Shown piece by piece: positions 52,695 through 64,000 of a DNA stretch of 64,000 nucleotides. Each line of letters opens with the position of its first letter. Position 1 is the first letter of the stretch. Origin of the DNA: Platanthera guangdongensis (taxonomy: Eukaryota; Streptophyta; Magnoliopsida; Asparagales; Orchidaceae); assembly GCA_039583875.1 (NCBI GenBank), contig CM077162.1:61920822-61984821 (forward strand). Reading direction: 5' to 3'. A program made the position numbers and the translations under genes. Under the pieces are notes generated by a model. That model had not been told where the DNA came from. It saw only the letters and a program-made list of their open reading frames with translations, and made no database searches.

Positions 52695-53419
52695 TTTTCA
52701 AAACATAAGTAGTCTGGGCGATCAAGTGGTAAGCTTTAGCGGATAGGTATTGGAGGTATGGAAGACAGTAGTGACAGACAGACAGTATGTAGTAGCGGTC
52801 TGTCCTTGGCAGCTTGGCAGTGTTGGAACCGTTCAGAACCTGTGTTGTTGGGCGGTCTGGAAGCTAGCACTAATGGATAGGGTTAGCGGATAGATAGACC
52901 AGTCTGGCTGTCTGTCGATGTGTCTAAGATAACTCTATAGACTACTAAGGTTAGATCCAATTGACGGACAGGTGGATAGCACCTGACTAACTGCAAGAGA
53001 TACTTCTATATTCTTTCTGCAGTTATGCTTCTTGTTGATCAACAGAGTCTTGACCGCAGTTGGTGTTTGCATTTCTCAAGTTTCTCTTATTTTCTGGCAG
53101 TTAGACAATGTCTAACCTCATATCACATCTTTATCCGGCGGTTAGGTTGTGCTAACTGCTACTATTGTCCTCGAAGTAGAAAACTGCTCAGTGGAGGTGG
53201 AAGATGGCTAAGCTAGTGTAGAATTTTTTAGTTGTACAGCTAGTTATTTTCTAACCGCGTGTTTTGAGTGGTTAAGTTTTTGTGTAACCACCCAGTCACT
53301 TATGATAGGCATTATTTATTCTCTCTCTTCCCTTCTTTTTCTATAAATAGGTGGACATACCCATGTATTATATAACTCTTTGGAGCATTTAATTTTTATT
53401 ATTTACCTATTTTCTCACA
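52695..53419 (+). repeat. 5' LTR of copia X2
   Basis: Starts TTTTCAAAACATAAGTAG (mutated TG), ends TTTTCTCACA; TATAAATAG at 53342-53350. It keeps the segment missing from the 5' LTR of X1. Confidence 0.88.
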
Positions 53420-53431
53420 TGGTATCAGAGC
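53420..53431 (+). other. Primer-binding site of copia X2 (perfect tRNA-iMet type)
   Basis: TGGTATCAGAGC immediately after the LTR end CACA. Confidence 0.92.
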
Positions 53432-53712
53432 TTTCAGTCCATTTTCTCCGGTTTCTGTTTTTTGGGCAAGCGACAGTGCAAGGGGTTACTATTTCTTTAA
53501 CCGCCTCCTCCTCTTTTCCGTGGTTTCTTATCTTAACCACGATCTCCTCTTCTTATTTCTTGTCTCGATTTCCTTAATCGTGGTTTCCCTCCCTCCCCTT
53601 TTCTCTTTGCTAGTCTTCTTTGTCTGTGCGACTTATCTTCTTTAACCGTGTTGATAGCCACTTCTTTTACTGCGTGGATCGTTTCTTCTTTAACCCGCAG
53701 CTAGCTTTTTCT

Positions 53713-56700
53713 ATGGACACCTCAGACTTCTCATCCTATACTCTATCCGCTCCTCTAGTTCTACCCGCTCCTATCTCTGCCTTTGACAATCTGGGTACTT
53801 CCTCCAAGCTCACTAAGCCAACTTATCTAGATTTGAGTGTTTCCTTTATCTTTCTAGTACGTTTTCAGCGTAAACAACATCATCTCACTAATGACCCTCC
53901 TGCATATGAGTCTGTTGCTTTTGACGACTGGGATACCAGTGATGCTCTAGTAAGAACGTGGCTTGACAAAAGTCTTTCTGATGAGTCCCATCATTTAACA
54001 TGATGCGACAGTTAAGGCATCCTGAAATCATCTTGTTGCCCTGTACTCCAAAGGAGCTAAACCTTCATGCATATATATGTTATATGTGGATCTTTTTTCC
54101 TGACCTATTATGTCTCCTCCTGCTGCCTATCAGGAAGTGCAAGCCCTTGGTGCAGAGCTTATTCAACATCACCTTTTTTTGATATTATCGAGCAACATAA
54201 ACCTTTTTAGGTGCTTCCAATTGTCTGCTATTTGCTTCACTTGCTTGTCTCTTATTATATGATTTGATAATAAATTCTTGGTGAGGCTGATACTCCTACT
54301 CTAGATGCTACTGCTACGCGCATTTCAGCTGTTAATACTTTACTCCAGCGACCGTTGCTTGCCTCTCCACCTAATTTAGACACCGTTGCTCATCAGACCC
54401 ATCATGATATTTCCAGTGGTCGTGGAGGCTGCTCTGGTTATCGTGGCTTCTCTAGGTATCTTTGTTCTCACTATGACAAGACTGGTCACCTTGTTGATTG
54501 TTGTTGGTTAAAACATCCTCATCTTCACCCTGCTCTAGGAGATACTACTTTAAAGAAGTCTACTTATCTTGCTACCTCTTTGATTAATTCTAATGTGGCT
54601 ACTACGAGTAGGTGGCTTATTGATTCTGGTACTATAAATTATATGAAATACAATCCTTGTCTCTTCTCTTGGCTGGACAAGCATAATCGGTTACCTCCAA
54701 TTTTTATTATGGATGGTTCTCCGTCCCCTGTGTGTGGCTATAGAGTAGTGCATGTTACTCCTCTTCAACTTGCGGATACGCTTTACGTCCCAACTTTTTC
54801 ATGCAATCTAATTTTTGTTATATCTTTGTATAAACAGCTAAATTGTACGACTTTTTTTACATAATCTACTTGCTCTTTTCAGGATCCTCAGTCCAAGGAG
54901 ATGATTATAACTACGACTGAAAGTGGTGGCTTGTTCTACCTCGATAATATGTCTGCTTTTTCTACCTCCACTACTCTTATACACTAGCATCTTTGCCTTG
55001 TACATCCTTCTCCATGTCTTCTTTACCAACTATTCCCTGATCTACCTCGGGGAGACTCTTCTCTCAGTTGTGAACCCTGCCAACTCGGCAAACACCAATG
55101 TACATCTTTTACAGCAAAGCAAGGATTTAGTTCTCCTTGTCCTTTTGAGCTTGCCCATTCTGACATTTGGGGACCTACTCCGAACCAGTTTGTTGGACGG
55201 GGTAGTCTGATTTTTTTTTTACTTTTATTGATGATTTCTCAAGATTTATGTGGCTATACTTATTGAAAGAGCATTCTGAACTTTTTTCCACTTTCAGTAG
55301 ATTTTATAATGAGGTGTGTAATTAGTTTGATACTACTGTTAAAATTCTACGTACAGATAATTCCAAAGAATACCATAGTCATCAATTCTCCGTATTTTAT
55401 ATGCATTATGATATTATACATCAGATTAGTTGTCCTTACATCTCCCAATAGAATGGAGTTGCAGAATGCAAGAAGCACCATCTTCTTGATGTAGTTTGTT
55501 CCCTTCTCACTCATATGAGTGTTCCTCGATCTTATTGGAGACATGTCGTTGTTCCTCTTTATACTTTATCAACCAAATCCATTCTTTGGTTCTCAACAGA
55601 AAAACTCCTTTCTTTATTCTATTTCCTGATGCGACATCGTTTGTTCACTCTCCTTCTCCAGGACATGACAAACTCTCTCCTAGCTCAGTTAAGTACATCT
55701 TTCCAAGCTACTATTCGTCATAGAAAGGATATCAGTGCTATGATCTTCTTCTCTGGAAACACTATGTTTCCGCATATGTCACTTTCTTTGAAGATACTTC
55801 TTACTTTTCCCGCACTACTACTATTATACCTTCTGATGACGCCTCTTCTCTACCCATTGTCTCTGCTCCTCCTCTTGAATCAACATCTTTTACTTCCACA
55901 ACTATCTCTGAGTCTACATCTCCTTCTCTTGATTCTGCTTCTCTTCTTGAGCCACCAATGACAGTTCCCGGGACAGTAGTCTTTCCAATGGAAGGATCTG
56001 ATGTTACAACAAAGACAGATCTTGATCTACCAATTGCTCTTCAAAAAGGAGTTTGGTCATGCACTCAACATCCTGTACAAGATGTTATTTCCTATGCTTA
56101 GTTATCCTCTTCCTCCAAGAGCTTTGCTCTCGCTCTCTCAACAATTGTCCACCCAGCTATCTATCACGAGGCTCTTGCTGTTCCTCAAAAATCCGCCATG
56201 GATGAAGAAATGAAAACTTTGACTGAGCGGAGTACTTGTACACTTGTTCCTACCACTCCAGGTGTTGATGTGGTTAGCCGTCACTGGGTCTTTATGATCA
56301 AATTTTTTCCTGATGATACCATTGATCATTATAAGGCTCGGCTTGTCACAAAAGGTTTTACTCAGACTTACGGTGTGGATTTCTTTGATACCTTCTCTCA
56401 TGTTACTCGGATTACTAATATCTGCATTCTCTTTTCTGTTGCTGTTAATAGAGACTAAGAGATGTCTTAGTTGGATGTCAAAAATGTCTTTCTTTATGGT
56501 GATTTATAAGAGACTGTCTATATAGAACAACCTCCTGGGTATGTTGTTCTGGGGGATTCTCAGGTGTGTAAGTTGAGGAAGATAATTTATGGAGTTAATC
56601 AAAGTCTGCGAGCCTGATTTGAGAATTTTAACAAAGTTATTTCTATTATTGGGTTTGCTCGAAGTGCTATAGATCACTCTTTGTTTATTCACAAGACCAC

Positions 56701-57650
56701 GTTTGGACTAGTTGTCCTTGTAGTCTATGTAGATGACATTCTTCTTATAGGGAATGATAAGAAGGGAATTGACCTTACAAAGAAGCACCTTCTTTCATAT
56801 TTTATTACAAAAGATATGGGGTATCCCACTTCCCGGGGATTGAGATCTCTCGAAAGCCCAGTTCTATAGTACAATTACAGAGGAAGTATGCCTTGGATCT
56901 TTTGAAAGAGATATGTTTTCTAGGTGCTAAACCGACTTGGTGTCCAATGGATGTTGGTGGTGATAAGTCCTAGAATGAGGATTCATCTCTCCTTGTATAT
57001 ATCACTAGGTATAAACGGCTTGTTGAAAAACTCATTTATCTGATAGCCACGAGACCGGATATCTATTATGTTGTAGGAAGGATGTGCCAGTTTATGCAAG
57101 CTCCTAATTAATGTCATCTACAATCCACCCTGAAAATCTTGGAATATGTGAAAGGGTCTCCTAGAAAGGGTCTTCTGTTCTAAAAGAATGGTCATTTGAA
57201 AATTGAGGCCTATTCTGATGCTAACTATGCAGATGACAAAGAAGATAGGAAGTATATGTCTAATTTCTGTAACTTCGTAGGAATAAATCTGATCAGCTGG
57301 AAGAGCAAAAAATAAGTTGTAGTTTCAAGGTCAAGCGATGAAGCCAAATACAGAAGCATGGATTTGACAATCTGTGAGATTAAGTGGTTGCGAACACTAT
57401 TGCTTGATTTTGGAGAAGTTTATGATCATTCTCTACTAATGTTCCATGACAACAAGACAATTATATATTTATTTCGAAGAATCCAGTCTTTCATGAAAGT
57501 AGAAAGCATATTGAAGTAGTCTATCATTTTATCATAGAAGAGGTGTTGAAGAATCAGGTCTGCACTCTGTTTGTCAACTCTGATAAGAGCTTGCCGATGT
57601 CTTTACCAAACTACTGTATTCCTTTTTAGATGTCTGCAACAAGCTGGGCA
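53713..57650 (+). pseudogene. gag-pol: Copia X2 gag-pol, many stops
   Basis: The Gag N-terminus starts MDTSDFSSYTLSAPL at 53713 and is followed by RKQHHLTNDPP. A gap with stops leads to the glycine-rich GRGGCSGYRGFSRYLC and a knuckle relic (CSHYDKTGHLVDCC, one Cys lost, about 54465). Protease is RWLIDSGTINYM (about 54610). Integrase is poorly preserved (55100-55700). RT has [19 protein letters not shown] (56326 on) and YVDDILLIG with GATGAC at 56732-56737. RNase H traces show SDANYADDKEDRK and CEIKWLRTLLL (57210-57410). It keeps more of gag than X1. No domain is uninterrupted. Confidence 0.85.
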
Positions 57651-57682
57651 TGGTTGTCATATATAATCCAACTTGAGGGGAG

Positions 57683-58410
57683 TGTCAAAACATTGGTAGT
57701 CTAGGCGGTCATGCAATAAGATTTGACAGATAGGTCTTGGCGATTTGGAGGACAGTACTGATGGAAAGACATTATGTAGAAGCATTCTATCCATGTAAGT
57801 GTTCGATCCGGTCAGAACCTGTACTGTTAGGCGGTCTGTCAACTAACACTGGAAGACAAGGTTTGCGGATAGATAGACCGGTCTGGAGGTCTGTTGATGT
57901 TTCTGAGATAGCTGTATGGACTGCTAAGGTCAGATCCAATTGACGGTCGGGCGGTTTGCACCTGACTTACCACATGAGATACTTCTATATTCTTACCGTA
58001 ATTGCGCTCCTTGTTGATCAACAAAGTCTTGACCAAAATTGGTGTTTGTAGTTCTCATGCTTCTCTTTTGTTCTGGAGGTTAAATTTTGTCTAACCTTAG
58101 ACCATAGCTTTATCTGGTAGTTAGGATACGTTAACTGTTGATATTGTCCTAGAAGAAGGCAACTGCTCAGTGGAGGCGGACAGACGACAAAGCTAGTGTA
58201 GAGTTCTACAGTTGTACAACTAGTTATTTTCTAACTGCATGTTCTGAGCGGGTAAGTTTTTGTGTAACCGCCTAGTAACATGTGACATGCGTTGTCTATT
58301 ATCTCTCTTGTTTTCTCTATCTTCCCATTTTTTAATAAAAGGGGGCATACCCATGTATTATGTAACTTTTTGGAGGAATAACGTTTTGTTATTTACCTGT
58401 TTTCTCTCAA
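57683..58410 (+). repeat. 3' LTR of copia X2
   Basis: TGTCAAAACATTGGTAG to TTTTCTCTCAA. The TATA region is degraded to TTTAATAAAAG near 58332. It differs clearly from the 5' LTR, so the insertion is not recent. Confidence 0.87.
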
Positions 58411-58415
58411 TTTTG

Positions 58416-60630
58416 AAGTATAGGAAAGGTTCGAGAATGTATTTGGAAGGCATCTTCTTTGGATTGCTCTTCCTAATCAGATTTTCTTGGAATATCCTTT
58501 CCCTTTGGGAGTTCCTCTCTAAGTGCTTATCCATTCCTCACAAGGATATACAATATTATTATTCTTTAGGAGTTGTCCATGATTGATCCATGCATTGATG
58601 GTGACATTCTTTGAATAATCACTCTAATATTCAAAATTTGGATCTTCTGACTATTCTAATCTCCTCATGGCCATAAACTCTTCATGAAGCATTGTTCCTT
58701 CTCTCTTTCTCCTCTATGCAAGCTGCGCATCCCGTGCTACTCTTTCTTGAGCTAGAAAATCAAAGTCTGAAGATCTGTTCTTGTCCAAGAGGGGTAAGTT
58801 GAGAGTAATCCTTGTGCCTTGAAGGACTCTTAGGGCTTGCTCAGTATTGAACTTCTCCCCCTTTCTGACTTCTTCAATAATCCTGTTATCTAGCTAAACA
58901 GAGTTTTCTTCAAATCTAGAAAATAGTGATTGAAACACATTCTCATGATCATCAATAATCTCATTTTTGTGCTTAATAGTCAATTCCATAACCTTAACTT
59001 GAGTTGAGTATACATATCCTTCAATAAGGTCGACTCTATGCCTTATAACATCATCAATTTGGCTCACATAACTCTTAACACTGGCAATGTCCTGTGAGGT
59101 GAGCCTTAGGATTTCATCCATAGAATTCAAGATCATGACATCCTGATGCATATTGCTAGCAGCCTTGTCAAACCATCTGGTTATCTATGTATTGATATGT
59201 GCAGTCTCACTTTTCAGAGAAGTTATATCATCCATTATGATAGTTTTTCCTTTCTGGATTTCACCCATGATCTATGCTTTCAGACCTATTACTTAGTCAT
59301 CAATATAGCTTTTCAAAGCCGTTGCTTGCTCATCCAAAAGAGCTTTTATGGATGCAAGGATAGAGCTATCTGAATTGTTGACAGATGGAGGAGGTAGATG
59401 TACTTGAGGTAGAATATTAGTAGCAACATGACTGATGCTCATCCTTAGGTCCTCTTGACCAGCCAACTCAGGTAGAGTTACTGTCTCAAGCCTCTTAGGA
59501 TCTTGGAAAACCTTATCCTAGAGTAAGGACCTCAGTTTGAGTCTCCCCCTCACTATGATCATCTTCCTGATCAAGAAAATCATCTAGAGGATTCACTGTT
59601 ATTCCATCATTATCCTTATTCATATGCACCTATAACTCTCCCTGAGTTTTGCATTACTTTTCTCTTGAGCCACTAGCTCCCCCTAAGCAGCTGTATCCAT
59701 TGCTTAAGGAGCATTTGAGTCATCTAAATCAAGATCCACTTGAGTGTTAAGATCTTGAAGATTTATAACCTCTTCATCTGAAGATGTTAAGTAGGGAATA
59801 TGAATGTTGTCACTGTCTACTTGATCACCAACATCTTGTCTTTCAGATTTTGAATCAGAATATTCTTCCATAACAACTTCCTTTTCCTTCACTTTGATCT
59901 TGTCCTTCTTCTATACTGCTTGACATTTTGGCAATATTCTTGTATATCTCTTAAGAGTTTTAATATCCATTATTTTCATATAGTGTATCTTAACACCTTG
60001 CTTCTTATTAAAATGCCCAGGGTACGCATTTAACAGATACAAAGAGAAAATTCTACCTAAGTTTGGAACTTGAAGGCAGCTTAGAATTTTCTGAAATACT
60101 ACAAGGGCCCAGTTGGTCTTCTTTTATAGAATAACCCTTCCAACTAATTCAAACATTGATTTGGATATTCTATTATGGGAACCTGTCCCGCATAAGATTG
60201 CTTTCCCAATGATATCAGTTAGCAACTTGCCCATTTGGTTGAAATTCTTCCTCTCTAAAGATCCATATATCTTTCCATTAAACTCACACCAATCTAGGGC
60301 AAACTCTATATCTTGAGCAAAAATCTCCTGGTCCTCATCACTATCAGGAGAGGGAAGGTGTAGTGCCTCGACAATCCTGCTACGGGAAATCTTAATCTTA
60401 ACATCCCCTACCTTACTCTTAATGGACTTTTTGGATGAAGAAACTTTGATATGGGAGTAAAGTTCTAAAACTTCTTCCTTTAGTATTGGACTGGGCTCAG
60501 ATAGAAGAAATTCCAGCCTGATGAGTTCCAGTATTCTGATTACTTCTTGAATCTCTTCGGGGGCATGCTAAAACTCCAATATTACTACCTCATATCCTTT
60601 GTGTAAGATGTTCACTACTTTTGGCACCAT
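58416..60630 (-). pseudogene. SIRE-type accessory ORF of element 2, broken
   Basis: The ATG at 60630 begins MVPKVVNILHKGYEVV, parallel to MAPKIEENVNEGYELV of element 1. Shared landmarks follow: LLSEPSPILKEEVLELY, SRIVEALHLPSPDSDE, GKLLTDIIGKAIL and PNLGRIFSLYLLN. An acidic middle (59892-59704, DVGDQVDSDNIH) comes next, and then a helical segment (59151-58894, EILRLTSQDIASVKSYVSQ) like the coiled-coil half of element 1. There are stops and frame changes, and copia X2 sits in the C-terminal part. No membrane segment is evident. Conservation of the domain order in two diverged copies argues that it is a genuine accessory protein of this lineage. Confidence 0.8.
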
Positions 60631-61156
60631 TAGAGTTGATTTCTTAGTCGTGGATAGTGCTGAGAAGGACGGAACGAACTCGACAACGTTCTAGGGGTTT
60701 ATGTTTTATGTTCTCAACTAAACCCTAGCCTTATATATATATATATTTATATTTATTTATTTATTTTAATATGTCTATGAGGTTTAAAAGAAATCGAAGC
60801 ACAACACATATTGTATGATCATTAAAATGATCCAATGGCTAAAAATGATTGAAAACCTAATACAATAGCCCGACTCAATGATACCATTGAGATAAAGAGA
60901 TACCATCAAGTATTATCTCAACTATCTCCATGATATAGTTGAGACTTTATCAGCTTATCTCCACAACCTTACTAGGCCTAGTTTTCTTTCAAAAATGATG
61001 AAAAACATATGAAATTGAGTCAATTGACTCAAAATAAGCTTATCTTCCTAACATGTTACTCGGATAATGTTCTCTAGTAGCTAATTGAAGCTAAAGTAAA
61101 CTAAGCAGAACACATGAACCATTGAAATAATAAAACTAGAATGATAAAACTATTAT
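60631..61156 (-). promoter_or_regulatory. pol/accessory-ORF spacer of element 2 with a TATA run
   Basis: On the minus strand a long AT run (TATATATATATAA, 60744-60732) precedes GGCTAGGGTTTAG and the accessory ATG about 100 bp later. Element 1 has TATAAATAGGGTTTTGCC at the equivalent distance. The GTGTCGACAC words are absent here. The rest of the spacer is AT-rich without a gene. Confidence 0.5.
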
Positions 61157-63141
61157 ATGTTAAGCATTACTAACTCAATCTTAAAGGCATTGAACTTTGC
61201 CTCATCTAGTGGCTTGGTAAAGATATCTGCCACTTATTTATCTATGGGGACAAACTCAAGGCAGATATCTTCTTTCTCAACATGTTCTCTTATAAAATGT
61301 TATCTAATCTCTATGTGCTTAATCTTACTATGTGAAACAGGGTTCTTAGTAATATAGATAGCACTAGACGAGTCACAAAACATAGGAGTTCTACTTACTT
61401 GGATGTTATAGTCCTATAGTTGATGCTTAATCCATAAGAGTTGTACACAACAACTCCCTACTGATATATATTCTGACTCAACTGTGGAGATAACCATACT
61501 GGTCTGCTTCTTACTACTCTAAGGCATCAATCTCCTTCCTAGGAATTGACTAGTTACACTTGTGCTCTAACTATATTCTTCGTAATTATTTCGGACTCAT
61601 TGTTCCTAGGGTATCGCATGCCAAGATATTGATTGTCCTTAAGGTATCTCAAAATCCTCTTTGTAACTCAGTAATGAGATTCCTTAGGACATGCTTGGTA
61701 CCTAGCATAAACACATGTATCATATGGTCCTGTAGTTGATGCTTGGCTACTAGAAGTTAAATGTAATAGGGATCCAACGATACACATGTACATGGATTCA
61801 TCAAAATGTTTCCCTTGCTTATCCTTGTCCATGGATATATTTGATCCCATAGGAGTTTTCATGGTGGAAGCTGATTTGCATACCAAATTTCCTAATCATC
61901 TCTCTAGTGTACTTAGTCTGAGAGATGAAAATTTCTTCATCAGATTGTTTCACTTGGATACCTAAAAAGTACTTTAGATCTCCCAAACTGCTCATCTCAA
62001 ACTCCCTCTGCAAAAGATTGGCAAACCTTTTGCAAAACTTATTATCAGTAGGCGCAAATATTATTTCATCGACATAAATTTGGAATATCACACTCTTTCC
62101 CTTTATTTCACTTAGGAACAATGTGTTGCCTATCTTTACCCTTAAAAACTTATTCTTAATGAAAACGTTAGACTAGGTTTCATACCAAGTCCTACGGGCT
62201 TGCTTTAACCCATACAAAATCTTTTTAAGAAAATAAACATGAGAGGTTAGAGATGGATGCATAAAACCTGAGGGTTGCACCATATATACCTCTTCCTTCA
62301 GATTGCCATTCAGGAATGCTGATTTTACATCCATCCTGGTAGACCTTGAAACCTTTGAAGGCATAATAGGAAAGGAACATCCTTATTGCCACTAGCTTTG
62401 CAACTAGGATAAATGTCTGATCAAAATCAATCCCTTCTTGCTTGTTACACTTAGCTACATGTCTGGATTTGTTCTTCACTACTGCACCATTCTTATCCAG
62501 CTTATTCCTGAAGATCCATTTGGTGCCAATGATTTTGTGTCCTTGGAAACAACTTCCAGACCTTACATCTTTTTAATTGGTGTAGTTCTTCCTGCATTGC
62601 AATAATCCAAAAGGGGTCTCTATTTGCATCTTCAAATTTCTTTGGCACCACCTGAGACAAGTCGCTCAAAAAGAGAGCTTCATTATGAATTCTGCTTTTA
62701 GTGGTGACTCCTTGGCCGACATCTCCAATTATGAAAGTACTCAGATGATCTCTCATGTGCGTTATTGCTGCAGGCAATCTGTCAGCATTGGTCTGACTTG
62801 CTGGAATGTTTCCAGCTAGCCATTCCTTTTCAGTAGTTTCCTGAATTCCATCAATTGGCTGAATTTTTTACTGAGCACTTCAATTTGAGAAGAATTCTTG
62901 CTTGAGCTTGACTTGTCTTGTATAGACAAATCTTGTATATTTAGTTAGAACCTGTATTATTAGGAGGACTAGACCATATGCCCTAGTGACTCCTCTATTA
63001 GAGTCTCCAAAGATGACCTTTAGACCATTTTTCATATGAGAGTCATTCTTTAAAAGAATTCTAGTTCCTGTCACATGCCTGGAGCACCCACTGTCCAAGT
63101 ACCAAATTTGCTTGTACTTGAACTATCCTGTAAGATACACT
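61157..63141 (-). pseudogene. pol: SIRE-type Pol of element 2, integrase deleted, RT active site changed
   Basis: Protease LDSGCSRHVTGTRILLKN (63096 on) and GLKVIFGDSNRGV continue for about 45 residues and then join directly to sequence from the integrase/RT linker; GAG_pre, the integrase zinc finger and the D,D,E core are missing. [52 protein letters not shown] and LYGLKQARRTWYET. The active site reads QIYVDEIIF near 62070, so the second Asp of YVDD is Glu. RNase H relics (STVESEYI, FCDSSSAIYI, VADIFTKPLDEAKF) run to about 61160. It has multiple frameshifts and is dead. Confidence 0.85.
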
Positions 63142-64000
63142 TTATTTTACCTTAGGAGCCCAATTGAATTTGGCTCCTGGGTTCTTGTTAGTAGTAAAAG
63201 AACATTTCTTTCTATAACTACCTTAACAAGAAAGCTCTTCTTTTTATTAGGCACATTGGTTTGTTGTACAAACAATCAATGGCAAATTGTCCCAACTTAC
63301 CACAACACCAACACTCATAGATATTGCACCTTCTTTTCAAAATATTCTTTGATGTAGATGGTGCATTTTAATTTTTATGTTCATCAGAGAAGGAAGCATC
63401 ATTTTTCCTATTCGTCTCAGCTAATACCTGGTTGCATGCTCGATGATAATCAGTCTTACTCAAAGATATCATCTTGACAGTAACAGATGACAGCTTGGTA
63501 ACTGATATGGTGTTGATGACATCTGATATGGCCTTGTGAGAGTGGATTACAGTCTTGCCACTAGTTAGCTTCTTTGATAGAAGGGGTTAGGGAGATGCTA
63601 CTTCCTTACCCTTGAGTGTAGGGGCTAGAGTACCAAACAAAAATGGTTCATAATGAGCCATTTGAGTTTCCTCATGGGGATCTTTCAAAGCACTCAACCC
63701 TATACCTTTTCTCCCTCCATAGTTAGGTGCATTTTTCCCTTACTATAGAAACTTCCATTCTTCCAGTGACCATATATATTATCATGATCATACCTATTAG
63801 AAGGAAATAAAACCTTTTGAAAGTTGGTTTGAGACTTAACTGGAGCCTTGCCCTTGCCTCTATTCCAAACAGTTGCTACCCTTCTATTGAAGCTTAGAGA
63901 ATTGGGCTACTAGCTTCCTCTCTTTGAGGAGCTTCTCTTCAAGATCCTTAATGATCTTGTACTTCTGACTTATAGTACTAACTTGGATTATTGTCATTCC
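63142..64000 (-). pseudogene. gag: SIRE-type Gag of element 2 (C-terminal part, runs off the window)
   Basis: The zinc-knuckle region CWCCGKLGQFAIDC (about 63318-63277) has Gln in place of the usual His. It ends at a TAA (63142-63144) in the context PKVK-stop-SV, the position equivalent to the KVH-stop-SV of element 1. Upstream sequence to the window end shows Lys-rich and helical gag-like pieces with stops. Confidence 0.65.

Larger units (their letters stand above)
52695..58410 (+). mobile_element. Ty1/copia element X2, inserted in the SIRE accessory ORF
   Basis: LTRs at 52695-53419 and 57683-58410, a perfect primer site, damaged gag-pol and a purine stretch ACTTGAGGGGAG before the right LTR. 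The TSD is TTTTG (52690-52694 and 58411-58415). It belongs to the same family as copia X1 at 43305. Confidence 0.88.
50962..64000 (-). mobile_element. SIRE-type Ty1/copia element 2, split by copia X2 and continuing past the window
   Basis: On the minus strand: gag (64000-63142, partial), protease, a deletion over integrase, RT, RNase H (to 61157), a spacer with a TATA run, the accessory ORF (60630 to about 58416, then 52694-52500 after the inserted copia), a polypurine tract and the 3' LTR (52263-50962). It has the same architecture as element 1 but is more decayed and lacks the GTGTCGACAC clusters. Confidence 0.87.

Noticed and set aside
1..64000. tRNA, rRNA or other stable RNA genes
   Set aside because: Only tRNA-like primer-binding sites next to LTRs were seen; no cloverleaf or rRNA sequence was recognised.

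Overview
The window looks like nuclear DNA of a flowering plant: a dense pile of nested, mostly decayed LTR retrotransposons, with no host gene I can confirm. The evidence is the plant Ty1/copia and Ty3/gypsy families (SIRE-type copia with an extra ORF after pol, chromodomain gypsy, a gag-only gypsy), tRNA-iMet-type primer sites, TATAAATA promoters inside LTRs, and a small hAT-type element with an 8-bp target duplication. The species cannot be told from the sequence.

Layout. 1-7036: minus-strand gag-only gypsy-type element (TR-GAG-like); its right LTR (4921-7036) is complete and its left LTR is cut by the window edge. 7037-8310: plus-strand SIRE-type LTR fragment. 8300-8646: possible non-TE coding fragment. 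8647-13535: plus-strand chromodomain gypsy without gag, with its 3' LTR. 13540-14300: minus-strand gypsy fragment. 14421-17542: 5' part of a plus-strand copia. 17543-27180: minus-strand SIRE-type copia (3' LTR, accessory 'env-like' ORF, pol, partial gag). 27181-35446: plus-strand copia split by a 5.6-kb gag-only SIRE-like element (27775-33391, TSD TTCTT). 36303-49450: very decayed chromodomain gypsy whose 3' LTR is split by a hAT-type element (42117-43181) and a copia (43305-48533). 50215-50580: 35-bp tandem array. 50962-64000: second minus-strand SIRE-type element, split by another copia (52695-58410) and running off the window.

Most proteins are broken; the clearest intact ORF is the 672-codon gag at 29421-31439. 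The gag-only elements would need enzymes from other elements to move.

Three non-coding signals stand out. (1) Three independent SIRE-type LTRs carry, downstream of their TATA box, a tandem array of short hairpins: the linker (about CTGAGTKGTAGG) is conserved while the two arms of each stem change together. (2) The palindrome GTGTCGACAC is repeated dozens of times upstream of the LTR TATA box and again in the pol/accessory-ORF spacer, just upstream of a second TATA box about 100 bp before the accessory ORF start. This looks like an internal promoter built from LTR enhancer units. (3) The gag-only SIRE-like element has a different palindromic word (TCGTCGA/CGACGATC) both in its U3 and inside the gag coding region.

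Boundaries, TSDs and homologies were read by eye; no alignment or database search was run.
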